From positions 1 to 40,711 of the forward strand of contig WHTJ01000038.1 of assembly GCA_009377795.1 (NCBI GenBank): a stretch of 40,711 nucleotides of DNA, written 5' to 3'. This stretch comes from Propionibacteriales bacterium (GTDB lineage: Bacteria; Actinomycetota; Actinomycetes; Propionibacteriales; Nocardioidaceae). Below, piece by piece: positions 9,088-16,920 of this stretch. The position numbers and the translations under genes are program-made. The notes under the pieces are model-generated. The model worked only from the letters and a program-made list of their open reading frames with translations. It did no database searches and had not been told where the DNA came from. Position 1 is the first letter of the stretch. Each line of letters starts with the position of its first letter.

Positions 9088-9951
9088 ATGACATCGATGA
9101 CCGGGAGGACGGTGCTGGTCACCGGCGGTACCGGCGGAATCGGCAGGGCCACCGCCCTGGGCCTGGCCAGGATGGGCGCGGACGTTGCGATCACCGGCAG
9201 GGACGCCGTCCGCGCGCAGGATGCCGCTGCGGAGATCCGCTCCACCACCGGCGCGACGGTCGACGTCTTCATCGCGGATCTGTCCACCCAGTCGGAGGTG
9301 CGCCGGCTGGCCGCCGAGGCGCTCGAACAACTTCCCCGCATCGACGTCCTGATCAACAACGTCGGCGGGTACTGGAACACCCGCCACGTCACCGCCGACG
9401 GACTCGAGCAGACCCTTGCCGTCAACCATCTCGCGCCGTTCCTGCTCACGAACCTGCTCCTTACCCGGCTCGAGCAGGGCGGCCATGCTCGCGTGGTCAC
9501 GGTCTCCTCCCACGCCCACGCGCAGGGCAGGATCGACTTCGACGACCTCCAGAGTGCGCGTTCCTACGCTGGGGCGCGTGCCTACAACCAGTCCAAGCTC
9601 GCCAACGTCCTGTTCAGCTACGAGCTGGCCAGGAGACGGCGACCTAGCCTGGTTGCCGCCAATGCTCTGCATCCCGGCGTCGTGAGCACAGCCTTCGGAG
9701 CAGAAGACCCCGCCAGGACGCAGCAGCTGCTGGTGCCGTTCCTGCGACCCTTCATGAAGAGCGCGGCCCAGGGTGCCGCAACGTCGATCCATGTCGCGTC
9801 CGCTCCCGCACTCGAAGGCGTCACGGGCCGCTACTTCACCAACAGCCAGCCGAAGCGATCGGCCCAGCGCAGCTACGACGAGGCCACGGCAGCGAGGCTG
9901 TGGCGGATCAGCGCCGACCTGGTTGGCCTTGTCCCAGGAAGCAGGCGGTAA
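9088..9951 (+). CDS. Short-chain dehydrogenase/reductase (SDR)
   Basis: This 287-residue classical SDR has the TGGTGGIG cofactor loop (12-19), an NNVG-type motif (90-93), catalytic Ser140/141 (TVSSH) and the Tyr166-x3-Lys170 pair (YNQSK). It resembles the retinol-dehydrogenase/WW-oxidoreductase-like branch. The start is 12 bp after the stop of the DUF4386 gene, with GAGCAGG upstream, so it is probably the last gene of the operon. Substrate unknown; NADP(H) use is likely because of the basic residue after the glycine loop region (TGRD). Confidence 0.85.
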   Translation: MTSMTGRTVLVTGGTGGIGRATALGLARMGADVAITGRDAVRAQDAAAEIRSTTGATVDVFIADLSTQSEVRRLAAEALEQLPRIDVLINNVGGYWNTRHVTADGLEQTLAVNHLAPFLLTNLLLTRLEQGGHARVVTVSSHAHAQGRIDFDDLQSARSYAGARAYNQSKLANVLFSYELARRRRPSLVAANALHPGVVSTAFGAEDPARTQQLLVPFLRPFMKSAAQGAATSIHVASAPALEGVTGRYFTNSQPKRSAQRSYDEATAARLWRISADLVGLVPGSRR

Positions 9952-10075
9952 CGAGTCGAGGCCGGTGACGATTTCCATTGGCGGGCAAAGAGGCGCATGT
10001 TCCCCACCACGATTTCCCGCGGGAGTTGAAGATGGCAAAACGTATTCGCTTGGGACGCAAGATGGGGAACCTATC

Positions 10076-10159
10076 GTGAAGGCACTCGTCGTATATGAAT
10101 CCATCTTCGGCAATACCGAGCAGGCGGCCCGTGCGATCGGTGATGGACTGGCCGAGTAG
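10076..10159 (+). pseudogene. Flavodoxin-domain protein, N-terminal fragment
   Basis: A GTG start with GGGGA upstream begins KALVVYESIFGNTEQAARAI, the FMN phosphate-binding loop (YESxFGNT) of flavodoxin-like proteins. After 27 codons the frame stops at TAG, exactly where the first GTCTCA of an attachment region begins. Flavodoxins need about 140 or more residues, so this is a gene start severed at an element boundary. Confidence 0.7.
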
Positions 10160-10176
10160 TCTCAATTTTAGTCTCA
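10159..10176 (+). repeat. GTCTCA doublet, copy B
   Basis: GTCTCA at 10159-10164 and 10171-10176, 12-bp period, followed by TTCG. The second hexamer begins 102 bp before the tRNA-Ser fragment at 10273. It is probably an arm-type integrase binding site. Confidence 0.55.
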
Positions 10177-10272
10177 TTCGCGTCTGTCCGCGACCGTTCG
10201 CGAGTGGTCGCCAGGACACTGGCAGAGCGTAAGAGGGCAGCCGTACGTCGTTGGCGGACCGTCGAGGACGGA

Positions 10273-10329
10273 CTTGGAAAGCGTGTTGGGTTAACGCCCT
10301 CGCGGGTTCGAATCCCGCATCCTCCGCCA
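10273..10329 (+). repeat. tRNA-Ser(GGA) 3' half, attachment-site copy 1
   Basis: This 57-bp stretch runs from the anticodon loop (CTTGGAAAG, anticodon GGA) through the anticodon 3' stem, the long class-II variable arm (GGG TTAA CGCCC), the T-arm (GGGTTCGAATCCC) and the acceptor 3' strand ATCCTCC-G-CCA. There is no 5' half (no GGAGGAT acceptor strand, no D-arm), so it is not a functional tRNA. It is identical to copies at 12920 and 16471, and the flanks diverge right after CCA, as expected for att cores of tRNA-integrating elements. Confidence 0.85.
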
Positions 10330-10376
10330 AACGCTCGGCGGCGACGTTTCCACAGCTCAGGGCGCGGTTTAGGCTG

Positions 10377-10516
10377 ACGCGCCGGCCGACGACTTTCTCG
10401 CCGTGGCCTGGCACCGGCACTTGCTCGAGCGGCACCTCGAGGATCGCCGCAAGACAAGCGCGAAACGTCGTCGATTCCGACGTCGCGAACGAGTCACCCA
10501 GCGAGACCTCGCGCAT
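10377..10516 (-). pseudogene. Possible N-terminal fragment of a hypothetical protein
   Basis: Read on the minus strand from the ATG at 10516, the first 40 or so residues (MREVSLGDSF, then FRACLAAILEVPLEQVP) look like the start of a hypothetical family opening with a CFRACxAxxLxLPLExVP-type motif, except that here Thr replaces the first Cys. Past about 10380 the frame runs into the tRNA fragment and becomes meaningless. It fits a gene cut at the attachment site. I cannot name a function. Confidence 0.35.
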
Positions 10517-10576
10517 GGAAACCGATCATAAGCCGATCCCGACCCGCGTTGACTTCGCCGGACGGCTATCGGGGTG

Positions 10577-11707
10577 TCAGACGCGATACTCCGCGGCGAG
10601 CGGACAGCGGAAGGAGTCCTTGCCGGCGATTCCCACATTATTGAGGTAGCGCACGACGGCACCGTATGCGCCGACGAGGCTGGTCTCCGTGTAGCTGATC
10701 TTGTGCCGGGCGCAGTACTCCCGCACAAGAGGTTGCACCTGGCGCAGGTTGGGCCGGGGCATGCTCGGGAATAGATGGTGTTCGATCTGATAGTTGAGCC
10801 CGCCAAGTGCGAAATCCATCGCCCGGCCACCGCGGATGTTGCGGGACATGAGCACCTGCCGCCGCAGAAAGTCGACCTTCTGGTTTGGCGCGACGATCGG
10901 CATGCCGATGTGGTTCGGCGCGAAGGAGCCTCCCAGGAACAGGCCGAACAATCCCATCTGAACACCGAAGAACGCGGCGGCCTTGCCCGGCGGCAACACG
11001 AGGAGCAGCACGGCCACATAGGCGCCAATGCGCGTGACCACGAAGGCCGCTTCGCACCAGCGGTGCGTCAGAGCCTCCCGGCGCCCGATCATTCGGATGC
11101 TCGCGACGTGCATGGAGAGCCCTTCCAGCAGGAGGAGCGGGAAGAGCAGATACCCCTGCCGGCGGGTCAAGCGAGCACTCAGCCCACGCCTTCTCTGCGC
11201 AGCAGCGGGCGTGAACACGAGAACACCCGGCTCGACGTCCGGGTCGGCGCCTTCCTTGTTCGGGTTGGCGTGGTGCCGATTGTGCTTGGGCAGCCACCAC
11301 CCGTAACTCAGGCCCATGAACAACCCCGAGATCACCCGGGAGGTCCATTCGTTCCAGCGGGGAGACGCGAAGATCTGGCGATGTGCCCCGTCGTGGCCGA
11401 GGAAGCCGAACTGCGCGAGTACGGCGGCCAGGACGCCGGCAAGCACCAGCTGGAACCAGGAGTCGCCCAAGAACCCGAACGCCACCCAAATCCCCGCGAA
11501 CACCAACACGGATCCGATGAGCTTTGACCAGTAGTAGCCGTAACGGCGCTTGAGCAGTCCGGACGCCTTGATCCGGTGAGACAGCTCGGTGAATGTGCTG
11601 ACGTACCGTTCACTCACAGAGCCGCCGTCATGATCTGACGGCGCCGCCCCACCGTACGCCTCGGGGCCCGAGGCCTCCGATCGCACGCGGGCAAGGGTTT
11701 CACTCAT
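10577..11707 (-). CDS. Membrane fatty acid / acyl-CoA desaturase
   Basis: This 376-residue protein has the three histidine boxes of membrane di-iron desaturases: HDGAH (105-109), HNRHH (142-146) and QIEHH (307-311). The Q-x-x-HH third box and the overall pattern match linoleoyl-CoA/delta-6-like and mycobacterial DesA3-type front-end desaturases. Hydrophobic pairs near 63-103, 186-205 and 225-262 cross the membrane. ATG at 11707 with GAGG 6-7 bp upstream. It introduces a double bond into acyl chains, which suits membrane fluidity control; the cold-shock gene upstream on the same strand is a suggestive neighbour. An electron donor gene is not visible. Confidence 0.88.
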   Translation of the reverse strand: MSETLARVRSEASGPEAYGGAAPSDHDGGSVSERYVSTFTELSHRIKASGLLKRRYGYYWSKLIGSVLVFAGIWVAFGFLGDSWFQLVLAGVLAAVLAQFGFLGHDGAHRQIFASPRWNEWTSRVISGLFMGLSYGWWLPKHNRHHANPNKEGADPDVEPGVLVFTPAAAQRRRGLSARLTRRQGYLLFPLLLLEGLSMHVASIRMIGRREALTHRWCEAAFVVTRIGAYVAVLLLVLPPGKAAAFFGVQMGLFGLFLGGSFAPNHIGMPIVAPNQKVDFLRRQVLMSRNIRGGRAMDFALGGLNYQIEHHLFPSMPRPNLRQVQPLVREYCARHKISYTETSLVGAYGAVVRYLNNVGIAGKDSFRCPLAAEYRV

Positions 11708-11910
11708 ATAGGCCTCATAAAATCTTCTCGCGGCAAAGCTCCGTTGGGTAGCCGCACATCATTGCCCATCCCGGTCGCTCCAGCCTAACTTCCAATGCCA
11801 GCACCGTGCCCATTACGCGGTCGCGCAAACCCGGGCCGGGTATCGCGGGGCCCCGCATCCTGGCCGGCATTGGCTCATGGAACATGCGTCGAGCTATGAA
11901 ACGGATCGGA

Positions 11911-12114
11911 TCAGAGCGGGCGTACCGCCGAGGCCTGCGGGCCCTTCGGCCCCTGCACGATCTCGAACTGCACGCGCTGTTCCTCGTTCAGGCTGCGGAA
12001 GCCGCCACTTTGGATCTCGGAGTAGTGGACGAAGACGTCGGCACCACCATCGTCGGTGGCGATGAAGCCGAAGCCCTTGTCCGCGTTGAACCACTTAACT
12101 GTGCCCTGTGCCAT
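11911..12114 (-). CDS. Cold-shock domain protein
   Basis: This 67-residue CspA-type OB-fold protein has RNP1 KGFGFI and RNP2 VFVHYSEI, after the canonical MAQGTVKWF start. ATG at 12114 with an excellent AGGAGAG ribosome site. Such proteins bind single-stranded RNA/DNA and melt RNA structure. About 200 bp of non-coding sequence lies upstream, consistent with the long leaders of csp genes. Confidence 0.93.
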   Translation of the reverse strand: MAQGTVKWFNADKGFGFIATDDGGADVFVHYSEIQSGGFRSLNEEQRVQFEIVQGPKGPQASAVRPL

Positions 12115-12387
12115 GTCTCTCCTGACAGGATCGGTAAGCATCCCACACGGTGTGAGATACCAGCTGCCGTCTTCGTGGGCGGCGCTCCCGGTAGTTCCTA
12201 GGAGAAACAACACGCCCACGGCATCTGTAGTCCGCGGGCGTGGGGTTAAGCACTAACACACAGAATTGACGACTGCACCGATCTAACCACGAAGTGGGCG
12301 CGGCCTATTCCGGAGCTCTCGGGTTTTCGCTTGGCCCGGGCCCGTGGCAGCCCCTCTGCCCTCGGGGAGCCGGGGGTATATGTCCGC

Positions 12388-12849
12388 TCAGTCGATCGTG
12401 TGGCCGCCGTTCACTGTGATCCGCTCGCCGGTGACGAACCCGGCCGCGTCGGACGCGAGGAAGACCACCGCGGCCACGTCGTCGGGCCGGCCGATGTGCC
12501 CGAGCGGTACGTCGGCCAGGCAGCCGTCCAACGTGAACTCGATCACCCAGTAGGCGTGGTAGATGATCTCGCCATCGCTCAACTCACCCTCTGCATCGAC
12601 GTCGATCTCGACTGCACGCAGGACACTGCAGCTCCGACACGTGCGTGATCTGGTCAGCGCCTCGGGTTCCTCATCCATAGCTGCGACCTTGGCAGCCACC
12701 AGCGTCTCTAGGACCTCGCCGTTACCGACTGACTTAGCCAGCTGCCTGTAGCTTTCTTCTGCAGCCACGATCCGCTTCCTGACCTCTTGTTCGATCCAGG
12801 CCCGCCGTCTCAGTTTCCGTCTCATTCGCAGCCGTTCGGGCTCGTTCAC
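12388..12849 (-). pseudogene. Chimeric ORF: unknown N-terminus fused to the C-terminal end of an SDR
   Basis: The last 39 residues ([20 protein letters not shown] onward to VNGGHTID, 12388-12507) are the unmistakable C-terminal end of a short-chain dehydrogenase. The catalytic Tyr-Lys and the cofactor loop are absent. The preceding 114 residues are unrelated, charged, and contain a CRSC motif that I do not recognise. The first residues are a translation of the GTCTCA doublet (MRRKLRRR), so the annotated start lies inside the attachment region. I read this as an SDR gene end joined by rearrangement to a small unknown gene. Expression is unproven. Confidence 0.55.
12807..12824 (+). repeat. GTCTCA doublet, copy C
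   Basis: GTCTCA at 12807-12812 and 12819-12824 (12-bp period). The second hexamer begins 101 bp before tRNA-Ser copy 2. The roughly 100 bp in between closely resemble those before copy 3, for example the shared GACCGTCCATCGGCGACCA. Confidence 0.6.
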
Positions 12850-12919
12850 GACCGTCCATCGGCGACCAACCTGAGCGCGGAGGCGAGTCCCGGTACGTCG
12901 ACGGACGCCGAGGCGTGCC

Positions 12920-12976
12920 CTTGGAAAGCGTGTTGGGTTAACGCCCTCGCGGGTTCGAATCCCGCATCCTCCGCCA
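12920..12976 (+). repeat. tRNA-Ser(GGA) 3' half, attachment-site copy 2
   Basis: A 57-bp direct repeat identical to copies 1 and 3, from the anticodon loop to CCA. No 5' half is present. Left flank homologous to copy 3 for more than 100 bp; right flank unique. Confidence 0.85.
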
Positions 12977-13098
12977 ACCGGCCAGGCACGATGCCAAGCC
13001 GGGGTCGGCCGGCACGCCCGGCCCGAGAGCGTCCGTCTCAGTTGGGGAGGTCTAGTGTCGTGCGCCAGGAGCAGCAGCGTGCGTTGCTGTGCCGATGC

Positions 13099-13689
13099 CT
13101 ACGCTCCGCGTTCGCCCGCCGAACGCCCGAAGTAGAGGCTGAGTGCAGCAAGGACGGAACATACGTCGCGCCGACGTGCTGAGACATCCCAACGAAGCCG
13201 CGGCTTGGTCCGGCAGATACTGCACCGCCCCCGGCCGTCGACGCGATGCATCCGATGGAGCAGCGTGACCGCACCAAGAACACGCAGCATCTGCTCAGCC
13301 GTGTCGCGGCTGAGCGTGGCCTCGCCGCCCAATAGCGTGTCGGTCAACTCACCCAACCCGGCCCCGACCGCTCGATAGCGTGACGTCGCGGGGGTCGAGT
13401 CGATAGATTCCGTGACCTCCAAGTAGTCCGGCACCGGCGCACTGGCAGACTGGACCTTGGCGAGCCCGTCGAACTCCCCGTCCTTGGCACCGGCGATGAA
13501 GGCGGCCAACTCAGCCCCTGTGTAGACCAGAGCTGGCCCGTCGGGATCGCGCGAGTTGCGCATCATCACTTCGCCGGTGGGCAACCGTGCAAGCTCGACA
13601 CAGTTGCCCTGGGCTCCGCTGTACCTGCTCTTGAGCCAGGTGGCCCCCGGTACGCGGTTGGCACGCATGCCATTGAAGGTCCTGGCCAT
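13099..13689 (-). CDS. DUF397 protein with C-terminal Cys-containing extension
   Basis: The protein has 196 residues from the ATG at 13689, which has GGAGG 10 bp upstream. The first 70 carry a DUF397 domain (WLKSRYSGAQGNCVELARL, then MMRNSRDPDGPALVYT and AAFIAGAKDGEFDG). The remaining 120 are unusual for the family: a helical stretch, then GRCSICR and a tail ending in LSLYFG. That tail may be a separate small domain joined through a frame-preserving fusion, or a neighbouring gene read through. DUF397 proteins are typically encoded next to XRE/DUF5753 regulators, as here, and act with them in actinomycete development or antibiotic control. Confidence 0.75.
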   Translation of the reverse strand: MARTFNGMRANRVPGATWLKSRYSGAQGNCVELARLPTGEVMMRNSRDPDGPALVYTGAELAAFIAGAKDGEFDGLAKVQSASAPVPDYLEVTESIDSTPATSRYRAVGAGLGELTDTLLGGEATLSRDTAEQMLRVLGAVTLLHRMHRVDGRGRCSICRTKPRLRWDVSARRRDVCSVLAALSLYFGRSAGERGA

Positions 13690-13721
13690 CGTCTCGCCAC
13701 CTCCGCAAACCAACGCGACGC

Positions 13722-13792
13722 TGCATATGCATCAGCCCTGTGCGGATGAGCATACGGCGATCTGGAGCCGAGTGCTAGTGCAGTTGCATACG
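13722..13792. promoter_or_regulatory. Repeated GCATA(T/C)G motifs upstream of the DUF397 gene
   Basis: The 10-bp palindrome TGCATATGCA (13722-13731) and two further GCATACG copies (13750-13756, 13786-13792) lie in the 245-bp gap between the XRE regulator and the DUF397 gene, i.e. in the DUF397 promoter region. They may be binding sites of the regulator; this is inference. Confidence 0.4.
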
Positions 13793-13934
13793 CTCTTGCC
13801 GACGATGCGCGCTAGGTGCAGGGCATGGTAGACAATGCGTCTGAGCTGTGCAGTTACCAGGGCAGACCTCTTGACTCAGACGGCCCTCGCAGGTGCCGCA
13901 CCATCCGTACCAGCAGCTGTGCGGCAGAACTTGC

Positions 13935-14825
13935 TCAGCGGTCAGCCACTAGCTTCAAGAGCAGCTGGCGACTCTCCTCCGGTGTCTTGGCCTCGACCGC
14001 CAACCGGTCCAGGCACCGGCCGTACACCTCGACCTCATCAAGTCGGTCAAGGTAGATCGCCCCGGTCAAGTGCTCGACGTACACGATGGTCGGAAGCTCG
14101 CCCTCCGGGAACCTGAGCACAGTGAAAGCTCCCTCCGCGGAGCTGGTGCTGTGCTCGTAGCTGAGGATCTGGAGCGCGATGTGCGACATCCTCGTGACTT
14201 CGAGAAGCGAACGGAGCTGGTCCTTTAGCACCCGGTGCCCGCCAATCGGCCGGTACAGCACCGACTCGTCGATCACTGCCCAGAACTGGGGTGCGCCGGG
14301 TCGGGCCAATAGCCGCTGCCGCCTCCTCCGCACGCTGAGCCGTCGCTCGACCTCGTCGTCGCTCGTTTCGGGACGACCGTGGGTCATGATCGCCCTCGCG
14401 TATTCCTCCGTTTGCAGCAACCCAGGAACAAACTGGTGCTCGTAGGACTGAATCCGCGAGACCGACTCCTCCAAGCCGACATAGTCGTTGAACCAGTCCG
14501 GGATCACGTCGCTGTAGCGGTGCCACCAGCCAGGCTGGTTCGCGGTCCTCGCCAACTCCAGGAACACTGCCCGCTCGTCTGGATCACTGACAGCGTAGAG
14601 GGTCAACAGATCCTCAACGTCACGTTCCTTGAACCCGACCCTGCCACGCTCGAGCCGACTCATCTTCGACTCGGATGCACGGATGGTGTAGGCGGCGTCA
14701 GCACGTGAGATCTCGGCCGCCTCCCGCAGCCGTCGCAGCTGAGCCCCCAGCACCATGCGCCGAGCCGTAGGCGCCCCAGACTGCCTGCTGACGGAACTGC
14801 CGTCCGTCGAGTCATCGTCCGTCAT
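13935..14825 (-). CDS. XRE-family regulator with DUF5753 domain
   Basis: This 296-residue protein has an N-terminal lambda-repressor-like HTH (about 24-80: LGAQLRRLREAAEISRADAA, then ASESKMSRLERGR). The DUF5753 sensor-like domain (about 105-290) includes QFVPGLLQTEEYARA, SLLEVTRMSHIALQIL and VYVEHLTGAIYLD. It pairs with the downstream DUF397 gene, as in WhiJ-type systems of Streptomyces. ATG at 14825 with AAGGAGA 7 bp upstream. It is divergent from the SAM methyltransferase at 15198, with about 370 bp between. Confidence 0.9.
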   Translation of the reverse strand: MTDDDSTDGSSVSRQSGAPTARRMVLGAQLRRLREAAEISRADAAYTIRASESKMSRLERGRVGFKERDVEDLLTLYAVSDPDERAVFLELARTANQPGWWHRYSDVIPDWFNDYVGLEESVSRIQSYEHQFVPGLLQTEEYARAIMTHGRPETSDDEVERRLSVRRRRQRLLARPGAPQFWAVIDESVLYRPIGGHRVLKDQLRSLLEVTRMSHIALQILSYEHSTSSAEGAFTVLRFPEGELPTIVYVEHLTGAIYLDRLDEVEVYGRCLDRLAVEAKTPEESRQLLLKLVADR

Positions 14826-15197
14826 CGCACGTCTCCTTGCTACTCACCGAACTCTGCGGCGCCCTCGGTCCAGCATCGCACGCTCGCCGTGCCGGCGAAT
14901 CTCTATCCTATGCAGCCACCGGTTGACCGCCTGATGTCAAGGTCCTTACGATTGCGAATGTCGTCGAGCAGCTGATCAACAGGCTCTGGCACCGCTACGT
15001 ACGTCGTAGACAGCCGATCAGCTGACGGTGGCCGAGTTCCCACCCGGTGGGCCGTAGGGGTGTGGGTTGGTCGGGTTCATGCCACTGCCTTCGGTTGTCC
15101 GTTGGTCGCCGAAGGCGTGATGCCCTTGCCGGACAGCCGATCAACCAGCTCTACGCTATGGCCAACCGCCGTACGCCATCACCTAGCGAGGTCCGTC
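14826..15197. other. 372-bp divergent intergenic region
   Basis: Between the XRE regulator and the SAM methyltransferase. I see no convincing gene. Possible promoter-like pieces are TTGACA on the minus strand (about 14935) and TTGCCG/TACGCT on the plus strand (15126, 15152), but their spacings are poor. Confidence 0.4.
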
Positions 15198-16058
15198 ATG
15201 CCCGACGCCCCACACCCCGAACGAGTTCCCGTCGGAGTCGACCCCACCCGAGCCAGCATCGCGCGGGTATACGACGCCTTCCTCGGTGGCGACGATAACT
15301 ACGAGATCGACCGCGAGGTCATGAACGGCGTGTTGAAGGTCGCTCCCGAAGCCAGTGACATGGCCAACGAGAACCGAGGCTTCCTGATCCGCGCATGCCG
15401 GTTCCTCGCTTACCAGACCGGCGTCACGCAGTACCTGGACTGCGGCTCAGGCCTTCCCACCGCCGAGAACGTCCACCAGGTCGTCCAGCGTTTCCATCCC
15501 GAAGCAAGGGTCATTTATGTCGACAACGACCCGGTCGTCCTGGCGCATGGTCGGGCGCTCCTGGAGGAGAACGAGTTCACCCACTTCATATCGGCTGATA
15601 TCTTCAACCCGCGGGAGATCCTCGAGAACGAAGTGGTACGCAAGCACCTCGACTTCTCCGAGCCGGTCGCGTTCTTCCACTTCGGCACCCTGCACCATTA
15701 CGAAGGGGCACGGGACCAACCCGCGAAGCTCATGCAGGACTACATCGACGCCCTACCGTCCGGCTCGTATGTGGGCATCACACACTTCCTGGACCCAGAG
15801 AACGAGGACAGCGATACCGCCCGCAAGATGGAGCACATGTTCCGGCACAGCCCGATGGGGTCCGGAACCTTCCGCACCATGAGCGAGATAGAGGAGCTTT
15901 TCGACGGCCTCGAGGTGTTGGAGCCCGGAGTAACGATCTGCGCCGACTGGTGGCCTGACGGCCCACGGCTGAAGGAGCTCAACGTTGCGCAGCGCTGTAT
16001 TGCCGGAGGGGTCGCTCGTAAGCCAAAGCGTCTCGCCACGGTGCAGACTCCGCAGTGA
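15198..16058 (+). CDS. SAM-dependent methyltransferase, DUF574/Methyltransf_19 family
   Basis: The protein has 286 residues from the ATG at 15198, preceded by GAGG. It opens with VDPTRASIARVYDAFLGGDDNYEIDRE, the hallmark of this actinobacterial family. A SAM-binding YLDCGSGLPT and ARVIYVDNDP (acidic residue binding the ribose) follow, and the C-terminal part contains THFLDPEN. An upstream in-frame ATG at 15060 gives a non-conserved extension and is less likely. These genes are often encoded near XRE/DUF397 modules; the methyl acceptor is unknown. Its stop overlaps the next start (GTGA), so the two were probably translationally coupled. Confidence 0.88.
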   Translation: MPDAPHPERVPVGVDPTRASIARVYDAFLGGDDNYEIDREVMNGVLKVAPEASDMANENRGFLIRACRFLAYQTGVTQYLDCGSGLPTAENVHQVVQRFHPEARVIYVDNDPVVLAHGRALLEENEFTHFISADIFNPREILENEVVRKHLDFSEPVAFFHFGTLHHYEGARDQPAKLMQDYIDALPSGSYVGITHFLDPENEDSDTARKMEHMFRHSPMGSGTFRTMSEIEELFDGLEVLEPGVTICADWWPDGPRLKELNVAQRCIAGGVARKPKRLATVQTPQ

Positions 16059-16348
16059 CACCTTCGAGTCATGTGTTCTGTTCCACTTGCGGACGAGTGC
16101 GTGAGGCTAATCTCGCTGCGACAGTTCCACGGCCGTCCTGCCCTCGATGTGGCGAGATGGGCATTACGGTGAAGTTGAAAACTGCAAGTGAGGTCAATAT
16201 TGCAGGGTCCTTCTCCGGAACGATGGCTCCAAGTGATGTTGACCGGGTTGGGCTAAGCGTTGGCAGTTGCTTCAGCAGAAGCTCAATGAGGTCGATCGCA
16301 AGCACAAATCAGCTTCGAGAGTCGGACAGCGCCTGCCAATCAACGTGA
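16055..16348 (+). pseudogene. Zinc-ribbon hypothetical protein, frameshifted and truncated
   Basis: GTG at 16055 overlaps the methyltransferase stop. The N-terminus has two CxxC knuckles (FCSTCGR and SCPRCGE), a zinc ribbon, followed by a beta-rich stretch. Around 16238-16245 the sensible frame changes: a neighbouring frame then reads PGWAKRWQLLQQKLNEVDRK, which resembles the end of such proteins, while the original frame turns to low-quality sequence. Coding signal ends just before a GTCTCA doublet at 16358. I interpret a frameshift plus truncation by an integration event; a sequencing error could also explain the shift. Confidence 0.5.
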
Positions 16349-16357
16349 GGGTCGGCC

Positions 16358-16375
16358 GTCTCAGTTTCCGTCTCA
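16358..16375 (+). repeat. GTCTCA doublet, copy D
   Basis: GTCTCA at 16358-16363 and 16370-16375 (12-bp period). The second hexamer begins 101 bp before tRNA-Ser copy 3. Confidence 0.6.
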
Positions 16376-16470
16376 TTCGCCCCCGTCCGTGTCTGTCCGC
16401 GACCGTCCATCGGCGACCATCCTGAGCGCGGAGGCGAGCCCAGGTACGTCGACGGACGGCGAGACGAGCC

Positions 16471-16527
16471 CTTGGAAAGCGTGTTGGGTTAACGCCCTCG
16501 CGGGTTCGAATCCCGCATCCTCCGCCA
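16471..16527 (+). repeat. tRNA-Ser(GGA) 3' half, attachment-site copy 3
   Basis: Third identical 57-bp copy, from the anticodon loop to CCA. The sequence to its right contains an MFS transporter end with no beginning, marking the outer edge of the stacked elements. Confidence 0.85.
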
Positions 16528-16591
16528 CGCGAGCTTTCGGACGTTTACGCAGGTCAGGCGGCGATTTCGGAAGACCTGAAGCACCCTCGCC

Positions 16592-16732
16592 GCCGGCTAC
16601 AACCTGGTCTTCCTCATGACGGCCGGGCTCGGCCTGGCCACCGCGGTGGTCAGCCTGCTGCTGCCGCACTCGCTACCAGGCCGAGCAGCTGGCCAGCCAA
16701 CCGGCCGGCTCACAAAACCCGAGGGTGCATGA
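16592..16732 (+). pseudogene. MFS transporter, C-terminal fragment
   Basis: AGYNLVFLMTAGLGLATAVV and the following LLLPHS form a typical last transmembrane helix of a drug-type MFS permease. A polar tail ends at TGA (16730-16732). The other eleven helices are missing, and 65 bp upstream lies tRNA copy 3. This is the right-hand half of a gene severed by recombination at that site. Confidence 0.6.
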
Positions 16733-16920
16733 AACCCGGGACGCTTCAAGCTCCTTCACGCGGGACATGGTGACGCGGGGTGGCGTGTAGCGACGGGTTC
16801 GTCCCGTACGGGGTTTTCCGGATGGTCCAGGCATCTGCGTCGGCTTATCGTTCAGATTGACTCGTTCTGACTGACCGAGCTCCGATGGATACGGTCGGCG
16901 GGAGTTTCTGGGGAGGGGAA

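Noticed and set aside
8155-10113. 652-aa minus-strand ORF
   Set aside because: Antisense to the MDR, DUF4386 and SDR genes; composition rich in Gly, Asp, Arg and Gln with no domain.
9908-10516. 202-aa minus-strand ORF containing [17 protein letters not shown]
   Set aside because: That peptide is the antisense translation of the tRNA-Ser fragment. Only the first 40 residues look protein-like, listed separately as a fragment.
16471-16527. Calling the tRNA-Ser fragments functional tRNA genes
   Set aside because: The 5' acceptor strand, D-arm and 5' anticodon stem are missing in all three copies.
10273-16527. CRISPR array (three direct repeats)
   Set aside because: Repeats are tRNA-derived, 57 bp, and spaced 2.6-3.6 kb apart; no short regular spacers and no cas genes.
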